Shown piece after piece: positions 1 through 9,034 of a stretch of DNA of 36,557 nt. The notes beneath the pieces were generated by a model that worked only from the letters and a program-made list of their open reading frames with translations, had not been told where the DNA came from and did no database searches. The stretch is from positions 1 to 36,557 of the forward strand of contig JAJYKL010000040.1 in NCBI GenBank assembly GCA_021788625.1, read 5' to 3'. Made by a program: the position numbers and the translations under genes. Position 1 is the stretch's first letter. Each line of letters begins with the position of its first letter. The DNA comes from Chloroflexota bacterium (lineage in GTDB: Bacteria; Chloroflexota; Anaerolineae; J036; Brachytrichaceae).

Positions 1-1
1 G

Positions 2-415
2 GCTCCCGCGCTTGCTGATTGGCAGAACGTAAACAACTCACCTGAGGTATGGATCGATCAGCAAGGCAAAGTACAACGCGCATTAAATGACGTGCCTGCA
101 ATACTGACCATTTTCCAGGAGTCAGGAGAGTCGCCTGCTTTAGGCACACCTTTGGATGACAAAATACTACGCGCTCTCAAAGAGCTTGTAACGTTACAGC
201 CGGGCGTAACGCGCTATACCTATTCCAGTCAGTATGGGTTAATCTACACTGATGCACATGGATGGGAGGTTCGTCTGGGTGTTGCAGATCGCGACGGCGA
301 GATGGGTGCCAAGCTTCGCTTGGTGCAGCAGATCAGCGAGCAACTCGTGATGACCAAACAGCCGGTACGTGTTCTCGACGTGCGGTTCGCGGACGCACCT
401 TATTACGTAAAGTAA
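2..415 (+). CDS. ftsQ: Cell division protein FtsQ, C-terminal part (5' truncated by window edge)
   Basis: The reading frame is open from base 2, so this is the last ~137 codons of a gene that begins outside the window; the GTG at 92 is internal. FtsQ/DivIB is a bitopic division protein that links FtsA/FtsZ to septal wall synthesis; its C-terminal beta domain lies outside the membrane. The visible part has the layout expected of that domain, ending in the pattern VRVLDVRFADAPYYVK, close to the 'vDvRf-d-pyyr' end typical of FtsQ. The stop lies 27 bases before ftsA, and the order ftsQ-ftsA-ftsZ supports the call. The N-terminal membrane helix and POTRA domain are not in the window, so the assignment rests on the tail and on gene order. 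Confidence 0.85.
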   Translation, partial: APALADWQNVNNSPEVWIDQQGKVQRALNDVPAILTIFQESGESPALGTPLDDKILRALKELVTLQPGVTRYTYSSQYGLIYTDAHGWEVRLGVADRDGEMGAKLRLVQQISEQLVMTKQPVRVLDVRFADAPYYVK

Positions 416-442
416 ATCAAGGCAGACACGGTCTGACGGCAA

Positions 443-1726
443 ATGGCTGAACCAAGAATAGTGACCGCAATCGACGTGGGCAGCTCAAAGGTCGTGGCGC
501 TCATGGCTGAATCGCCAGGTGAAACCCGAACCGTAACGGCGGGTCCTGCTGGTGAGTTCAACGTGATCGGAGTGGGCATCGCACCCTCACGTGGCATCAA
601 ACGTGGTCAGATCATAAACATCAGCGAAGCGGCATCAGCAATCCACGAGGCTGTGGAAGGTGCGGAGCGCTCTTCGGCGAATAAGATCAGTTCGGCGATT
701 ATGAGTATTGCTGGCACCCACATCTCGACCCAAAACAGCCAGGGCACTGTGGCTATAGGGCGTGGCGATCAGGGGGTGGGGCAGGAGGATGTGGACCATG
801 CAATCGAGGCTGCCCAGGCTATCTCGGTGCCCAATAATCGAGAAATCATCCACGTAATCGCCCGCCATTTTCGTGTGGACGAGCAGGAAGGCGTGCGCAA
901 CCCCATGGGCATGCTGGGCTTCCGTCTCGAAGTGCAGGCTCATATCGTGACCGGCGCCACAACAGCCATTCAGAACCTGATGAAGTGTGCCAGTATGGCA
1001 CAGATTGAAGTGCCGGAACTGGTGTTAGCACCGCTGGCAGCGGCTGAGGCTGTGCTGACACCCACCGAGCGTGAGATGGGTGTCATCCTGGTGGATGTAG
1101 GAAGCGGGACCACTGATGTTGCCATCTTCATCGATGGTACCGTATGGCACGCCAGCACCATTGAAGTGGGTGGTGGGCACTTCACCAGCGACCTGGCCAT
1201 GTGTCTGCGCCTCCCACTGGAAACAGCCGAACGGATTAAGATCAGTCACGGTCACGCCTACCCGCCAGACCTTTCGCTGGAGCAGCCTTTTGTCGTAGCC
1301 GGGTTTGGCGACGAACAACGGATCACCGTACAGCGACGCGACATTGCGATGATCTTGCAGGCGCGTGCGGAAGAGCTCTTTGGACTGGTAATGCAGGAAG
1401 TGAAACGGAGTGGTTATGATGGTCTGCTAACCGCGGGCCTGGTCGTAACCGGTGGCGGTTCCCAACTGCCGGGTCTCCGTGAAATGGGACGTGACGTGAC
1501 GGGTCTGCCTGTCCGTATCGCGCAACCCAGAGATATTCAGGGACTTGTTGACAACCTGCACTCACCAGCTTATGCAACGGCTGTTGGATTGTTGCGTTGG
1601 GGGATGAATGAGATCATGGCTCGACCAAGCCGCAAACGACGAGCGTCTATTAACCTGGGTGGATTAGGATTGGGTGGTTTTTTAGCTAATGTTATGAGGC
1701 AATTACTACCAAAGAATATGACATAA
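443..1726 (+). CDS. ftsA: Cell division protein FtsA
   Basis: Actin-like ATPase that tethers FtsZ to the membrane and recruits the divisome. The 427-residue product has the phosphate-1 motif DVGSSK at 11-16, an FtsA-specific 1C (SHS2) segment at roughly 85-165, the phosphate-2 motif DVGSGTTDV at 218-226 and the adenosine motif TGGGS at 336-340. The last ~15 residues (LANVMRQLLPKN) can form the short amphipathic helix that FtsA uses to sit on the membrane. Length is normal for the family. The ATG at 443 has no strong Shine-Dalgarno sequence; it lies 27 bases after ftsQ, so translation is probably coupled to it. An AT-rich gap of 181 bases with a promoter separates it from ftsZ. Confidence 0.97.
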   Translation: MAEPRIVTAIDVGSSKVVALMAESPGETRTVTAGPAGEFNVIGVGIAPSRGIKRGQIINISEAASAIHEAVEGAERSSANKISSAIMSIAGTHISTQNSQGTVAIGRGDQGVGQEDVDHAIEAAQAISVPNNREIIHVIARHFRVDEQEGVRNPMGMLGFRLEVQAHIVTGATTAIQNLMKCASMAQIEVPELVLAPLAAAEAVLTPTEREMGVILVDVGSGTTDVAIFIDGTVWHASTIEVGGGHFTSDLAMCLRLPLETAERIKISHGHAYPPDLSLEQPFVVAGFGDEQRITVQRRDIAMILQARAEELFGLVMQEVKRSGYDGLLTAGLVVTGGGSQLPGLREMGRDVTGLPVRIAQPRDIQGLVDNLHSPAYATAVGLLRWGMNEIMARPSRKRRASINLGGLGLGGFLANVMRQLLPKNMT

Positions 1727-1813
1727 TGGTTTTTGATAAATACGTCAGATAAGTAAAAAAGTTTGAATCGTTGCATTAAATCTGTTATGAACCTTAATAG
1801 GCGTTCAAATGGC

Positions 1814-1841
1814 TTGACTTCAAGAAATGTTTCACTAAAAT
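1814..1841 (+). promoter_or_regulatory. Predicted sigma70-type promoter for ftsZ
   Basis: TTGACT (1814-1819) and TAAAAT (1836-1841) are separated by 16 bases inside a notably AT-rich gap. The expected start near 1848 would give a leader of about 60 bases before ftsZ. A separate ftsZ promoter downstream of ftsA fits the known need for more FtsZ than FtsA. Seen by eye only. Confidence 0.6.
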
Positions 1842-1907
1842 AAAAAAACGTTTCAGGTCGATCCATTAGCAGTTAGGCAGAGCTCAATATCCGGCAAGGG
1901 GCTTTAT

Positions 1908-3047
1908 ATGGATAGTTATCTAGACACACAGTCGATCCAGGCTGAATCTCCAGCGCAAATCAAGGTGATTGGCGTTGGAGGTGGTGGGCAGAATGCCGTA
2001 AACCGCATGATTGCAGAAGGCCTGAGCGGTGTGGAGTTTATTGCTGTTAACACGGATCAACAAGCACTAATGTTGAGCAGCGCGCCGATGCGTGTGCGCG
2101 TGGGCGACAAGGTCACGCGAGGACTTGGTGCTGGCGGTAACCCGGAGCTAGGCGAAAAGGCAGCCGAAGAATCCTCTGATGAGCTGTACACCATCATCAA
2201 AGGAGCGGATATGGTCTTTATAACCTGCGGTATGGGTGGAGGCACCGGTACAGGTGCATCACCTGTTATTGCACGAATTGCCAAAGACCTGGGTTCGCTA
2301 ACCATCGGCGTGGTGACCAAACCATTCTCCTTCGAAGGGACGCCCCGGATGCGCGCGGCGGAAGCTGGTATCGAGAAGCTCAAAGAGCATGTTGATACCT
2401 TGATCGTTATCCCCAACGACCGTCTGCTCGATATCGTTGATAAACATGCCACATTGCAGCAGTCGTTTCGTACTGCCGACGATGTATTGCGCCAGGGCAT
2501 CCAGGGTATCAGCGAAGTGATTACAGTGCCCGGGCTGATCAATCTGGACTTTGCGGATGTGCGCACGATCATGTCTGAGGGCGGTGCAGCACTAATGGCC
2601 GTTGGCACTGCAAATGGCGAAAACCGCTCTCGCACTGCTGCCGAACAGGCTATTACATCCAGTTTATTGGACGTAACCATTGATGGTGCGCGCGGGATAC
2701 TCTTTAACATTACTGGCGGGCCTGATATGAGCCTGCATGAGGTGAATGAGGCCGCGACATTAATCAAATCTGCCGCTCATCCGGACTGCAATGTGATCTT
2801 CGGTGCGGTCGTGGATGAATCGATGAAGGACACGATTCGCATCACCGTAATCGCAACAGGCTTTGACCAATCACCCAATGCAACGCACCGCACCATACGC
2901 CCGCAAGCCACGGTGGTGAGCAGGCCGATTGGAAAACCTACCCCACCGCCTGTCAGTAACGATGAGCCAGTGACCGTTCCTACCAAACAGGCTCCCATCG
3001 ATCCAAATAATCTCGAATTGCCGTCATTTCTGCGCCGGCCACGATAA
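1908..3047 (+). CDS. ftsZ: Cell division GTPase FtsZ
   Basis: Tubulin-like GTPase that polymerises into the Z ring at the division site. The 379-residue product has the nucleotide-binding start [14 protein letters not shown] (21-34), the tubulin signature GGGTGTG (110-116) and the T7 synergy loop NLDFADVR (212-219), whose acidic residues complete GTP hydrolysis in the next subunit. A variable proline-rich linker follows residue ~325, and the protein ends in [11 protein letters not shown], the conserved C-terminal peptide that binds FtsA. The ATG at 1908 is preceded by AAGGGG at a suitable distance. All key motifs are intact and the length is typical. A hairpin follows at 3082-3114, so the division operon appears to end here. 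Confidence 0.98.
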   Translation: MDSYLDTQSIQAESPAQIKVIGVGGGGQNAVNRMIAEGLSGVEFIAVNTDQQALMLSSAPMRVRVGDKVTRGLGAGGNPELGEKAAEESSDELYTIIKGADMVFITCGMGGGTGTGASPVIARIAKDLGSLTIGVVTKPFSFEGTPRMRAAEAGIEKLKEHVDTLIVIPNDRLLDIVDKHATLQQSFRTADDVLRQGIQGISEVITVPGLINLDFADVRTIMSEGGAALMAVGTANGENRSRTAAEQAITSSLLDVTIDGARGILFNITGGPDMSLHEVNEAATLIKSAAHPDCNVIFGAVVDESMKDTIRITVIATGFDQSPNATHRTIRPQATVVSRPIGKPTPPPVSNDEPVTVPTKQAPIDPNNLELPSFLRRPR

Positions 3048-3081
3048 GTCCAACTGTTCATCTATCTGGTTTTTGTGCGGT

Positions 3082-3114
3082 AAGGCAGCACCTGGCATAG
3101 GCTGGTGCTGCCTT
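3082..3114 (+). terminator. Hairpin terminator after ftsZ
   Basis: An 11-base perfect stem (3082-3092 with 3104-3114, AAGGCAGCACC / GGTGCTGCCTT) with an 11-base loop lies 35 bases after the ftsZ stop. The bases that follow (CTGTATAC) are only weakly T-rich, so termination may be partial. Confidence 0.6.
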
Positions 3115-3119
3115 CTGTA

Positions 3120-3314
3120 TACGTTACCCAACCACCTTCCACCCTATTCCAGTATTACCAGCCGCTTCGCCTTCGTCATTTCATCTCGCTCGCTTAGTTA
3201 TCGTTCTGGTTTCGGGTGCGTCTTTAAGGTTATTTAAGATTGCATTGTATACAGCAGCACGCCACATCGCAGTTACTGTCTATATTTTTAAGCTATTTTT
3301 AAGGCTGTAACTTA
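3120..3314. other. Non-coding gap between ftsZ terminator and nrdR promoter
   Basis: The space between ftsZ and nrdR is 384 bases. It holds the ftsZ hairpin, then this stretch, then the nrdR promoter. I see no gene, RNA or repeat here. The second half is AT-rich, with runs such as TATATTTTTAAGCTATTTTTAAGG just before the promoter, which could act as an UP-type element. Confidence 0.5.
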
Positions 3315-3343
3315 TTGACAGTTGTGCACTTCGATACTACAAT
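3315..3343 (+). promoter_or_regulatory. Strong sigma70-type promoter of nrdR-nrdJ
   Basis: TTGACA (3315-3320) and TACAAT (3338-3343) are separated by exactly 17 bases, with an A/T-rich stretch upstream. The predicted start (~3350) falls just before the palindrome at 3356-3367, so a repressor bound there would block initiation or clearance. Confidence 0.75.
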
Positions 3344-3353
3344 CCTCGACTGT

Positions 3354-3396
3354 CACCCATATATGGGGTGAAAAAGATCATCGACCGCCATATGTA
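3354..3396 (+). promoter_or_regulatory. Candidate NrdR operator: two palindromic sites one after the other
   Basis: A perfect 12-base palindrome CCCATATATGGG (3356-3367) sits at the predicted transcription start. A second, weaker palindrome with core CATATG (3389-3394) has its centre 30 bases further on, about three helical turns. NrdR boxes are ~16-base palindromes with an AT core, usually occurring as pairs about 30-32 bases apart upstream of nrd genes. Position, spacing and the adjacent nrdR gene fit. The outer bases differ from the enterobacterial consensus and the second site is poor, so this remains a proposal. Confidence 0.5.
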
Positions 3397-3431
3397 GCCC
3401 ATATCTATAACGCGAGGGGAAAACTGTCATA

Positions 3432-3884
3432 ATGAAGTGTCCGGCATGCGGTTCGGAAAGCACTCATGTTATAGACACCGCCCGGGAACTGACGGGTAAT
3501 ATCCGTCGCCGACGGGAATGCACTTCATGCCGGAAGCGCTTCAGTACGCTCGAGCGCGTGGTTGATACGATGCCCCTGGTAGTAAAAAGCGGAGGTCGTC
3601 GAGAGGCATTCAACCGCGACAAGATAATGAACGGCATCCGCACTGCGTGTACAAAGCGCCCCGTTCCAGCCGAAGACATTGATCGCCTGGTCGACCAGGT
3701 CGAGGCGCAGGTACTGGCATTGAACAGATCTGAAGTGACGGCGCGAGACATTGGCGATATGGTCCTCAACAGACTACGTGGTCTTGATGAAGTTGCCTAC
3801 ATCCGCTATGCCAGTGTTTATTTGCACCTCAAAGACCTCGAGAGTGTAAAACGCGAAATTGAGAAGTTATTAGCAGAGCGATAG
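3432..3884 (+). CDS. nrdR: Transcriptional repressor NrdR
   Basis: NrdR is a nucleotide-sensing repressor of ribonucleotide reductase genes; with dATP bound it oligomerises and binds paired NrdR boxes. The 150-residue product has the N-terminal zinc ribbon (C3, C6, C30, C33; MKCPACGS and ECTSCRKRFSTLE), followed by an ATP-cone domain from about residue 46 to 136 that opens with VVKSGGRREAFNRDK. Length is exactly typical. The ATG at 3432 lies behind a GAGGGG ribosome site. The gene is transcribed from the promoter at 3315-3343, probably together with nrdJ (gap 111 bases, no terminator seen), so it likely controls both itself and the reductase through the palindromes in its leader. Confidence 0.97.
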   Translation: MKCPACGSESTHVIDTARELTGNIRRRRECTSCRKRFSTLERVVDTMPLVVKSGGRREAFNRDKIMNGIRTACTKRPVPAEDIDRLVDQVEAQVLALNRSEVTARDIGDMVLNRLRGLDEVAYIRYASVYLHLKDLESVKREIEKLLAER

Positions 3885-3995
3885 ACACCTCCTGCTACGC
3901 GTAAGTCACGTGCGATCACAGGGTGTCGTGGCATGCGCCATGTTTCGATTGGAGAGGGAATGCCCGTCGCTTGTGCGTTGGTTGAGAAGGATATT

Positions 3996-6900
3996 ATGAA
4001 AGTTACGCGAAGATTTACTCAAACTGGTAAAAGTGCGTACGATACCGTCCAGTTTGCGAAGCGCTCCTCATCAATCCGTAACCCGAACGGTTCGCTTGTG
4101 TTCGAGATGCAAGATATCGAGGTCCCGTCCCAGTGGTCACAGGTGGCAGTGGATATATTGGCCCAAAAGTATTTTCGAAAGGCGGGTGTGCCCGAAAGCA
4201 CCGAACCCTTAAGTGAACCGAACGTGCCAGCCTGGCTGCAACCCCGGAAGCCTGCTGCGGGGGTCCGCTTCGTAGGGGAGCAGGACTCGCGCCAGGTTTT
4301 CCACCGGCTATCGGGTTGCTGGACTTATTGGGGATGGAAGTACCACTACTTCGATACTGAGGAAGACGCTCGTGCATTCTATGATGATCTGTGCTACATG
4401 CTGGCACGGCAGATGGCTGCTCCGAATTCGCCCCAATGGTTCAACACCGGCTTGAACTGGGCCTATGGCATCAGTGGTCCCTCTCAAGGCCACTACTATG
4501 TCGATCCCGATTCGAAAGAGCTCGTCCGCTCCACCGACGCCTATACACACCCGACTCCGCATGCATGCTTTATTCAATCGGTGTCGGATGACCTGGTGAA
4601 CGAGGGCGGCATTATGGATCTATGGGTGAGGGAGGCACGCATCTTTAAATATGGGAGCGGCACAGGCAGTAACTTCTCCAGTATTCGCGGTGAAGGCGAG
4701 CCGCTAAGTGGAGGGGGCAAGTCTTCAGGATTGATGTCATTCCTGAAGATTGGCGACCGGGCTGCCGGTGCGATCAAGTCTGGCGGCACCACACGCCGGG
4801 CCGCCAAGATGGTCATCCTCGACCTGGACCACCCCGATGTGGAGCGCTTTATCGATTGGAAGGTGATCGAGGAACAGAAAGTTGCAGCGATGGTGGCAGG
4901 CTCCAAAGCGAACAACAGATACCTGAATGCTATCATGCACGCCTGCCACGATTCAACGGATCCGATCGGAAAGTTCGACCGTCGCAAGAATAAGGCGCTG
5001 GCTCAGGCTATCCAATCAGCACGTAACGCCTATATCCCAGCCAACTACATTGAACGGGTCATCCAACTTGCCCAACAGGGCTACACCGGCGTAAGGTTTC
5101 CCGAGTACGACACCGATTGGGATTCGGAAGCTTATACCACGGTCGCCGGGCAGAACTCCAACAACTCCGTCCGCGCGGCCAACGAATTCATGCAGGCTGT
5201 GCTTAATGGTGCTGACTGGAACCTCTACTGGCGCACAGAGAAGGAGAAAGCACGCCAGGCACATCGTGCGCCTGTACCCATGAAAACGCTGCACGCGCGC
5301 GACCTTATGAAGCAGATCTCTTTCGCAGCCTGGTCCAGCGCGGACCCCGGTATGCAATATCACACCACAATCAATGAGTGGCATACTTGTCCAGCAGCCG
5401 GGCCGATCAATGGCTCGAATCCGTGCTCGGAGTATATGTTCCTCGACGACACGGCATGTAATCTGGCCAGCCTGAACCTGGCAGCCTTTTATGACGAAAC
5501 CACTGGCCAGTTCGATATCGAGTCTTATCGTCACGCGACGCGCCTGTGGACCATTGTGCTGGAAATCAGTGTGCTCATGGCACAGTTCCCCAGCGCCAAT
5601 GTGGCCAGATTGTCCTACGATTACCGCACGCTCGGTCTCGGCTATGCCAATCTGGGTTCCTTATTGATGGTGCAGGGTATCCCTTACGATTCTGACAACG
5701 GTCGGGCTATTTGCGGTGCACTAACAGCCATTTTGCACAGCACGGCCTACGCCACGTCTGCCGAGCTGGCCCATCAACTGGGCCCATTCCCCGCATATGA
5801 AAGTAACAAGCAGTCGATGTTACGAGTCATTCGCAACCACCGGCGTGCTGCGTATAACGTGCCCAAGGAAGAATACGAAGGGCTGACGATCGCGCCAGTG
5901 GGTATTGATCCACAGCATTGCCCGGCGGATTTGTTGAAGGCAGCACGTGAGGATGCTGACCGCATGCTTGCACTCGGCGAGCAATATGGTTTCCGCAATG
6001 CACAGGTGACTTTGATTGCGCCGACCGGAACGATTGGTTTGCTCATGGATTGCGATACCACCGGCATCGAGCCGGACTTTGCTTTGGTGAAGTTTAAAAA
6101 ACTTGCCGGCGGCGGGTACTTTAAGATCATCAACCAGTCCATACCCCCTGCCCTGCGCCGATTACGTTATACCGAAGAGGAGATCGAAGATATAGTACGC
6201 TATGCCAAAGGCAGTGGCTCGCTGGTGGGTTGCCCCTATATCAACGCGCAAACATTAAAGGCAAAGCGTTTCAACGATGATCTGCTTTCAAAGATTGAGC
6301 AAGCTCTGCCAGGAGCGTTTGAGATCCAGTTTGTCTTTAACAAATGGACATTGGGAGAAGACTTTTGCAAGCTTGAGTTGGGCCTGACGGATGCTCAACT
6401 GAACGATCCGAAGTTCGATATCTTGCAGGCGTTGGGATTTACCCGCGCACAAATCCAGGCTGCCAACGATTACGTCTGCGGGACCATGACCGTTGAAGGT
6501 GCACCGCATCTCAAGCCAGAAGATTATGCCGTGTTTGACTGTGCGAACCGCGCTGGGAAATACGGAAAACGCTACATCGCACCAAACGCGCACATTTATA
6601 TGATGGCTTCTGCACAGCCATTCTTATCCGGAGCCATTTCCAAGACCATCAATCTTCCCAACGATGCAACTGTGGACGATGTGGAAAACGCCTATCTCCT
6701 TTCTTGGAAATTGGGCACCAAAGCGACGGCGCTCTACCGCGATGGATCGAAGCTATCACAGCCACTCAACACCTCAAGCGACATGGACGAGCCATTGGAG
6801 ACGACCGGCGGTACCCAGTTGGAGATGCAGACTGTGGCTGAGAAGGTAGCGGAACGGGTGGTGGTTCGCTACCTGGCCCGGCGCCGTCGGTTGCCCAACA

Positions 6901-7628
6901 AACGCTATGGCTATACCCAAAAAGCAAAAATCGCTGGCCACAACGTATACCTGCGGACGGGCGAATATCCTGATGGATCACTCGGCGAGATCTTCATCGA
7001 CATGCACAAGGAAGGCGCTGGTTTCCGCAGCTTGATGAACTGCTTCGCCATCGCCATATCATTGGGCCTCCAGCATGGTGTTCCACTCGACGAATTTGTT
7101 GATGCCTTCATCTTCACCAAATTCGATCCAAGCGGAATGGTGCAGGGAAACGATCACATCAAGATGTCCAGTTCGGTCATTGACTATATCTTCCGCGAGC
7201 TCGCCATCAACTACCTGGGTCGAAGTGACCTCTCTCACGGAGATGATCACAGTGCGGAAGTGGCGCCTGAACCCGAGTACAACGAGGAGGAGGTCATCAG
7301 CGAAGAGCCGGGTGAGGAGCCCATGGTCGTACCGTCAAAAGAGATGATCCCGTCTCATAATGGAAACGGGCACTCAGGCCATGTGCATGTGACAAATTCC
7401 TCAGCCAGCTCAGCCCCAGCTCCGATACGGCAAGCAGATATCACAGACTCGGTGTCTGCACCAGCGTATCAGACGACCAGCTACATGAGTCAGGCCGAGA
7501 AGGCTCGTCAAGCCCGACTGAAAGGCTACGAAGGCGATCCCTGCCCCGAGTGCGGTGCATGGACGCTCGTTCGCAACGGTACGTGCCTCAAATGTGATAC
7601 CTGTGGAAGTACTACAGGATGCTCATAG
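3996..7628 (+). CDS. nrdJ: Vitamin B12-dependent (class II) ribonucleoside-diphosphate reductase
   Basis: Adenosylcobalamin-dependent reductase that makes deoxyribonucleotides without an oxygen-requiring metal subunit. The frame extends upstream to an ATG at 3933, but I choose the ATG at 3996 (1210 residues): it has AGAAGG five bases before it, and the product then begins MKVTRRFT, as I recall for relatives. Catalytic residues are present: the redox cysteine pair C191 (HACFIQ) and C488 ([10 protein letters not shown]), and the radical loop NPCSE with C477 and E479. The end of the barrel carries APTGTIG near residue 678. The C-terminus has a long acidic then Gly/Ser/His-rich linker (~1085-1170) and a Cys-rich ribbon (CPECG...[14 protein letters not shown]) that probably re-reduces the active site. 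It is co-transcribed with nrdR and ends at a strong terminator. No B12 riboswitch was recognised. Confidence 0.95.
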   Translation: MKVTRRFTQTGKSAYDTVQFAKRSSSIRNPNGSLVFEMQDIEVPSQWSQVAVDILAQKYFRKAGVPESTEPLSEPNVPAWLQPRKPAAGVRFVGEQDSRQVFHRLSGCWTYWGWKYHYFDTEEDARAFYDDLCYMLARQMAAPNSPQWFNTGLNWAYGISGPSQGHYYVDPDSKELVRSTDAYTHPTPHACFIQSVSDDLVNEGGIMDLWVREARIFKYGSGTGSNFSSIRGEGEPLSGGGKSSGLMSFLKIGDRAAGAIKSGGTTRRAAKMVILDLDHPDVERFIDWKVIEEQKVAAMVAGSKANNRYLNAIMHACHDSTDPIGKFDRRKNKALAQAIQSARNAYIPANYIERVIQLAQQGYTGVRFPEYDTDWDSEAYTTVAGQNSNNSVRAANEFMQAVLNGADWNLYWRTEKEKARQAHRAPVPMKTLHARDLMKQISFAAWSSADPGMQYHTTINEWHTCPAAGPINGSNPCSEYMFLDDTACNLASLNLAAFYDETTGQFDIESYRHATRLWTIVLEISVLMAQFPSANVARLSYDYRTLGLGYANLGSLLMVQGIPYDSDNGRAICGALTAILHSTAYATSAELAHQLGPFPAYESNKQSMLRVIRNHRRAAYNVPKEEYEGLTIAPVGIDPQHCPADLLKAAREDADRMLALGEQYGFRNAQVTLIAPTGTIGLLMDCDTTGIEPDFALVKFKKLAGGGYFKIINQSIPPALRRLRYTEEEIEDIVRYAKGSGSLVGCPYINAQTLKAKRFNDDLLSKIEQALPGAFEIQFVFNKWTLGEDFCKLELGLTDAQLNDPKFDILQALGFTRAQIQAANDYVCGTMTVEGAPHLKPEDYAVFDCANRAGKYGKRYIAPNAHIYMMASAQPFLSGAISKTINLPNDATVDDVENAYLLSWKLGTKATALYRDGSKLSQPLNTSSDMDEPLETTGGTQLEMQTVAEKVAERVVVRYLARRRRLPNKRYGYTQKAKIAGHNVYLRTGEYPDGSLGEIFIDMHKEGAGFRSLMNCFAIAISLGLQHGVPLDEFVDAFIFTKFDPSGMVQGNDHIKMSSSVIDYIFRELAINYLGRSDLSHGDDHSAEVAPEPEYNEEEVISEEPGEEPMVVPSKEMIPSHNGNGHSGHVHVTNSSASSAPAPIRQADITDSVSAPAYQTTSYMSQAEKARQARLKGYEGDPCPECGAWTLVRNGTCLKCDTCGSTTGCS

Positions 7629-7661
7629 CGGTGAGCATCGCGAGTCGAGACAGGAACCTTT

Positions 7662-7693
7662 ACCGCGGCCTTCTTTAAGGCCGCGGTTCTTTC
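7662..7693 (+). terminator. Rho-independent terminator after nrdJ
   Basis: A GC-rich 9-base perfect stem (7662-7670 with 7679-7687, ACCGCGGCC / GGCCGCGGT) and an 8-base loop are followed by TTCTTT. It lies 33 bases after the nrdJ stop and separates the nrd unit from the next genes. Confidence 0.85.
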
Positions 7694-7789
7694 ACTCCAT
7701 CGACTCGTCTACAATAGCACCACGCCGGTGTACCGATCCCAAGTATCGATTGCCGAATCGAATATCTCTAGCGTCAGGTCTCATAAGTC

Positions 7790-8929
7790 ATGTCTCTTCT
7801 AGAACGCGACCTGCCCTGGCTTTTGGCTGAGGCGCACAACGACCCCGACGTGGCGCAGCAAATCGTCGAAACTCTGGCCGGTCGTATACAGGAACTGCAA
7901 CGCCAGACGGACGAATTACGCGCTGAAAACACGTTACTTAAGCGCACTGGTGGACAACAAGCCTCCACTGAGCAGCTTAACCGGTTGAAGACCACACTGC
8001 ATGATCTGCATCAACTGGTAACGCGGGCAGGCTTGAATCGCGACGTCGTTACCGTGTTGGACTTCAGCGGCATGGGTCTGCATTTGCCCACCCCCGCACC
8101 CATGGAGCAGACATTGAGGTTACTGAGTGCACCCGATGATCCGATCAGCATGCATAAGCCGCTTTATCTGGCGCATGAGTCCTGGTTACATACGTTGCTG
8201 GCCATTACATCGGGTTTACGCATGTTGTTGGTGAATGGGCTGGCTGTCCCCATCAGTGAACATCTAGACTGGCGCGACGCACATACCATCAGTGGCCTGG
8301 GGCTGAGCCGCGCCGAGAGGGTGGAGGCAGTGCTACCACTGGATGAATTGCACCCCCCACACGATGTGTTGATTGTGTCACGCCAGGGGTGGGTGAGGTC
8401 CATCTCGTGGTCGCACGTGGAGATGTTGGCCTATTCAGGCCAATCCATCACACTCCCCAACGCCGGCGATTCGCCCGTCTGGCTCGGTGAGAGTGACACC
8501 GACGCCGACCTATTGATCCTTACCCGTAACGGACGTTGGACGCGTTTCCCAATGAATGTAGTGCCGGCGCGTGGATGCGCAGGCATCACCCTGGACAGCA
8601 ATGACGATGTGGTGTCGGCCGTTGTGGTCAACAAAACTACGGCAGCCGTGTGGTTCATTGGTGCGGATGGCACAACGTTTGTCCTGTCAGCCATGGGTCT
8701 CGAGGCGCACAAGAAAGCCGCCGGTAAAGCCGTTCCGCTCACGCGCCGCTTTGTTGGCTTGACGTGTTACCGGGTTCAGTCGCACAAGGCGCGAATGGCA
8801 CTGCTGCTGTCAAATGAAGGTGATCTGCATGTGTTGAGTACACATGGACTGCCCATCGCGGCAAAACCATCCGAAGTTCAACCCCTCAAAGTCTCGAACG
8901 AGCGCCTGATTGCTGCGACACCGATATGA
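7790..8929 (+). CDS. Free-standing GyrA C-terminal-like beta-pinwheel protein with N-terminal coiled coil
   Basis: The 379-residue product has no topoisomerase catalytic domain. Residues ~20-80 are a leucine/glutamine-rich helix likely to form a coiled coil. From ~85 to the end, six similar segments can be drawn (about 85-130, 131-186, 191-238, 239-284, 285-332, 335-379). Each has a hydrophobic strand, a short turn with Gly, then a second strand: VLIVSRQGWVRSIS, LLILTRNGRWTRFP, AVWFIGADGTTFVLS, ALLLSNEGDLHVLS. Segment 4 continues with PARGCAGITL, matching the 'gRG-qGi-L' part of GyrA/ParC repeats. Six blades is the number in a full GyrA C-terminal domain, which wraps DNA. A DNA-binding or nucleoid role is an inference. 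It lies 105 bases before an Hsp70-like gene on the same strand and may be co-transcribed with it. Confidence 0.75.
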   Translation: MSLLERDLPWLLAEAHNDPDVAQQIVETLAGRIQELQRQTDELRAENTLLKRTGGQQASTEQLNRLKTTLHDLHQLVTRAGLNRDVVTVLDFSGMGLHLPTPAPMEQTLRLLSAPDDPISMHKPLYLAHESWLHTLLAITSGLRMLLVNGLAVPISEHLDWRDAHTISGLGLSRAERVEAVLPLDELHPPHDVLIVSRQGWVRSISWSHVEMLAYSGQSITLPNAGDSPVWLGESDTDADLLILTRNGRWTRFPMNVVPARGCAGITLDSNDDVVSAVVVNKTTAAVWFIGADGTTFVLSAMGLEAHKKAAGKAVPLTRRFVGLTCYRVQSHKARMALLLSNEGDLHVLSTHGLPIAAKPSEVQPLKVSNERLIAATPI

Positions 8930-9034
8930 TGAACTGTCCTATCTCGGACCGCTCGCCAGATAACTCGGTCAGGCAAGCAACTGCGAGTGCTAATTATCGC
9001 GACATCGCTGAGAAGGCGGCAGGTTCTCTTGACT

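Noticed and set aside
2057..2767. 236-codon open frame on the - strand inside ftsZ
   Set aside because: It lies wholly antisense to a confirmed ftsZ, has low-complexity Ser/Pro/Ala composition typical of a shadow frame, and no ribosome site.
3885..3995. Adenosylcobalamin riboswitch before nrdJ
   Set aside because: The gap is too short for the full element and contains no B12-box-like sequence.
5016..5534. 172-codon - strand frame inside nrdJ
   Set aside because: Antisense to a conserved reductase region including the catalytic NPCSE block; no recognisable motifs.
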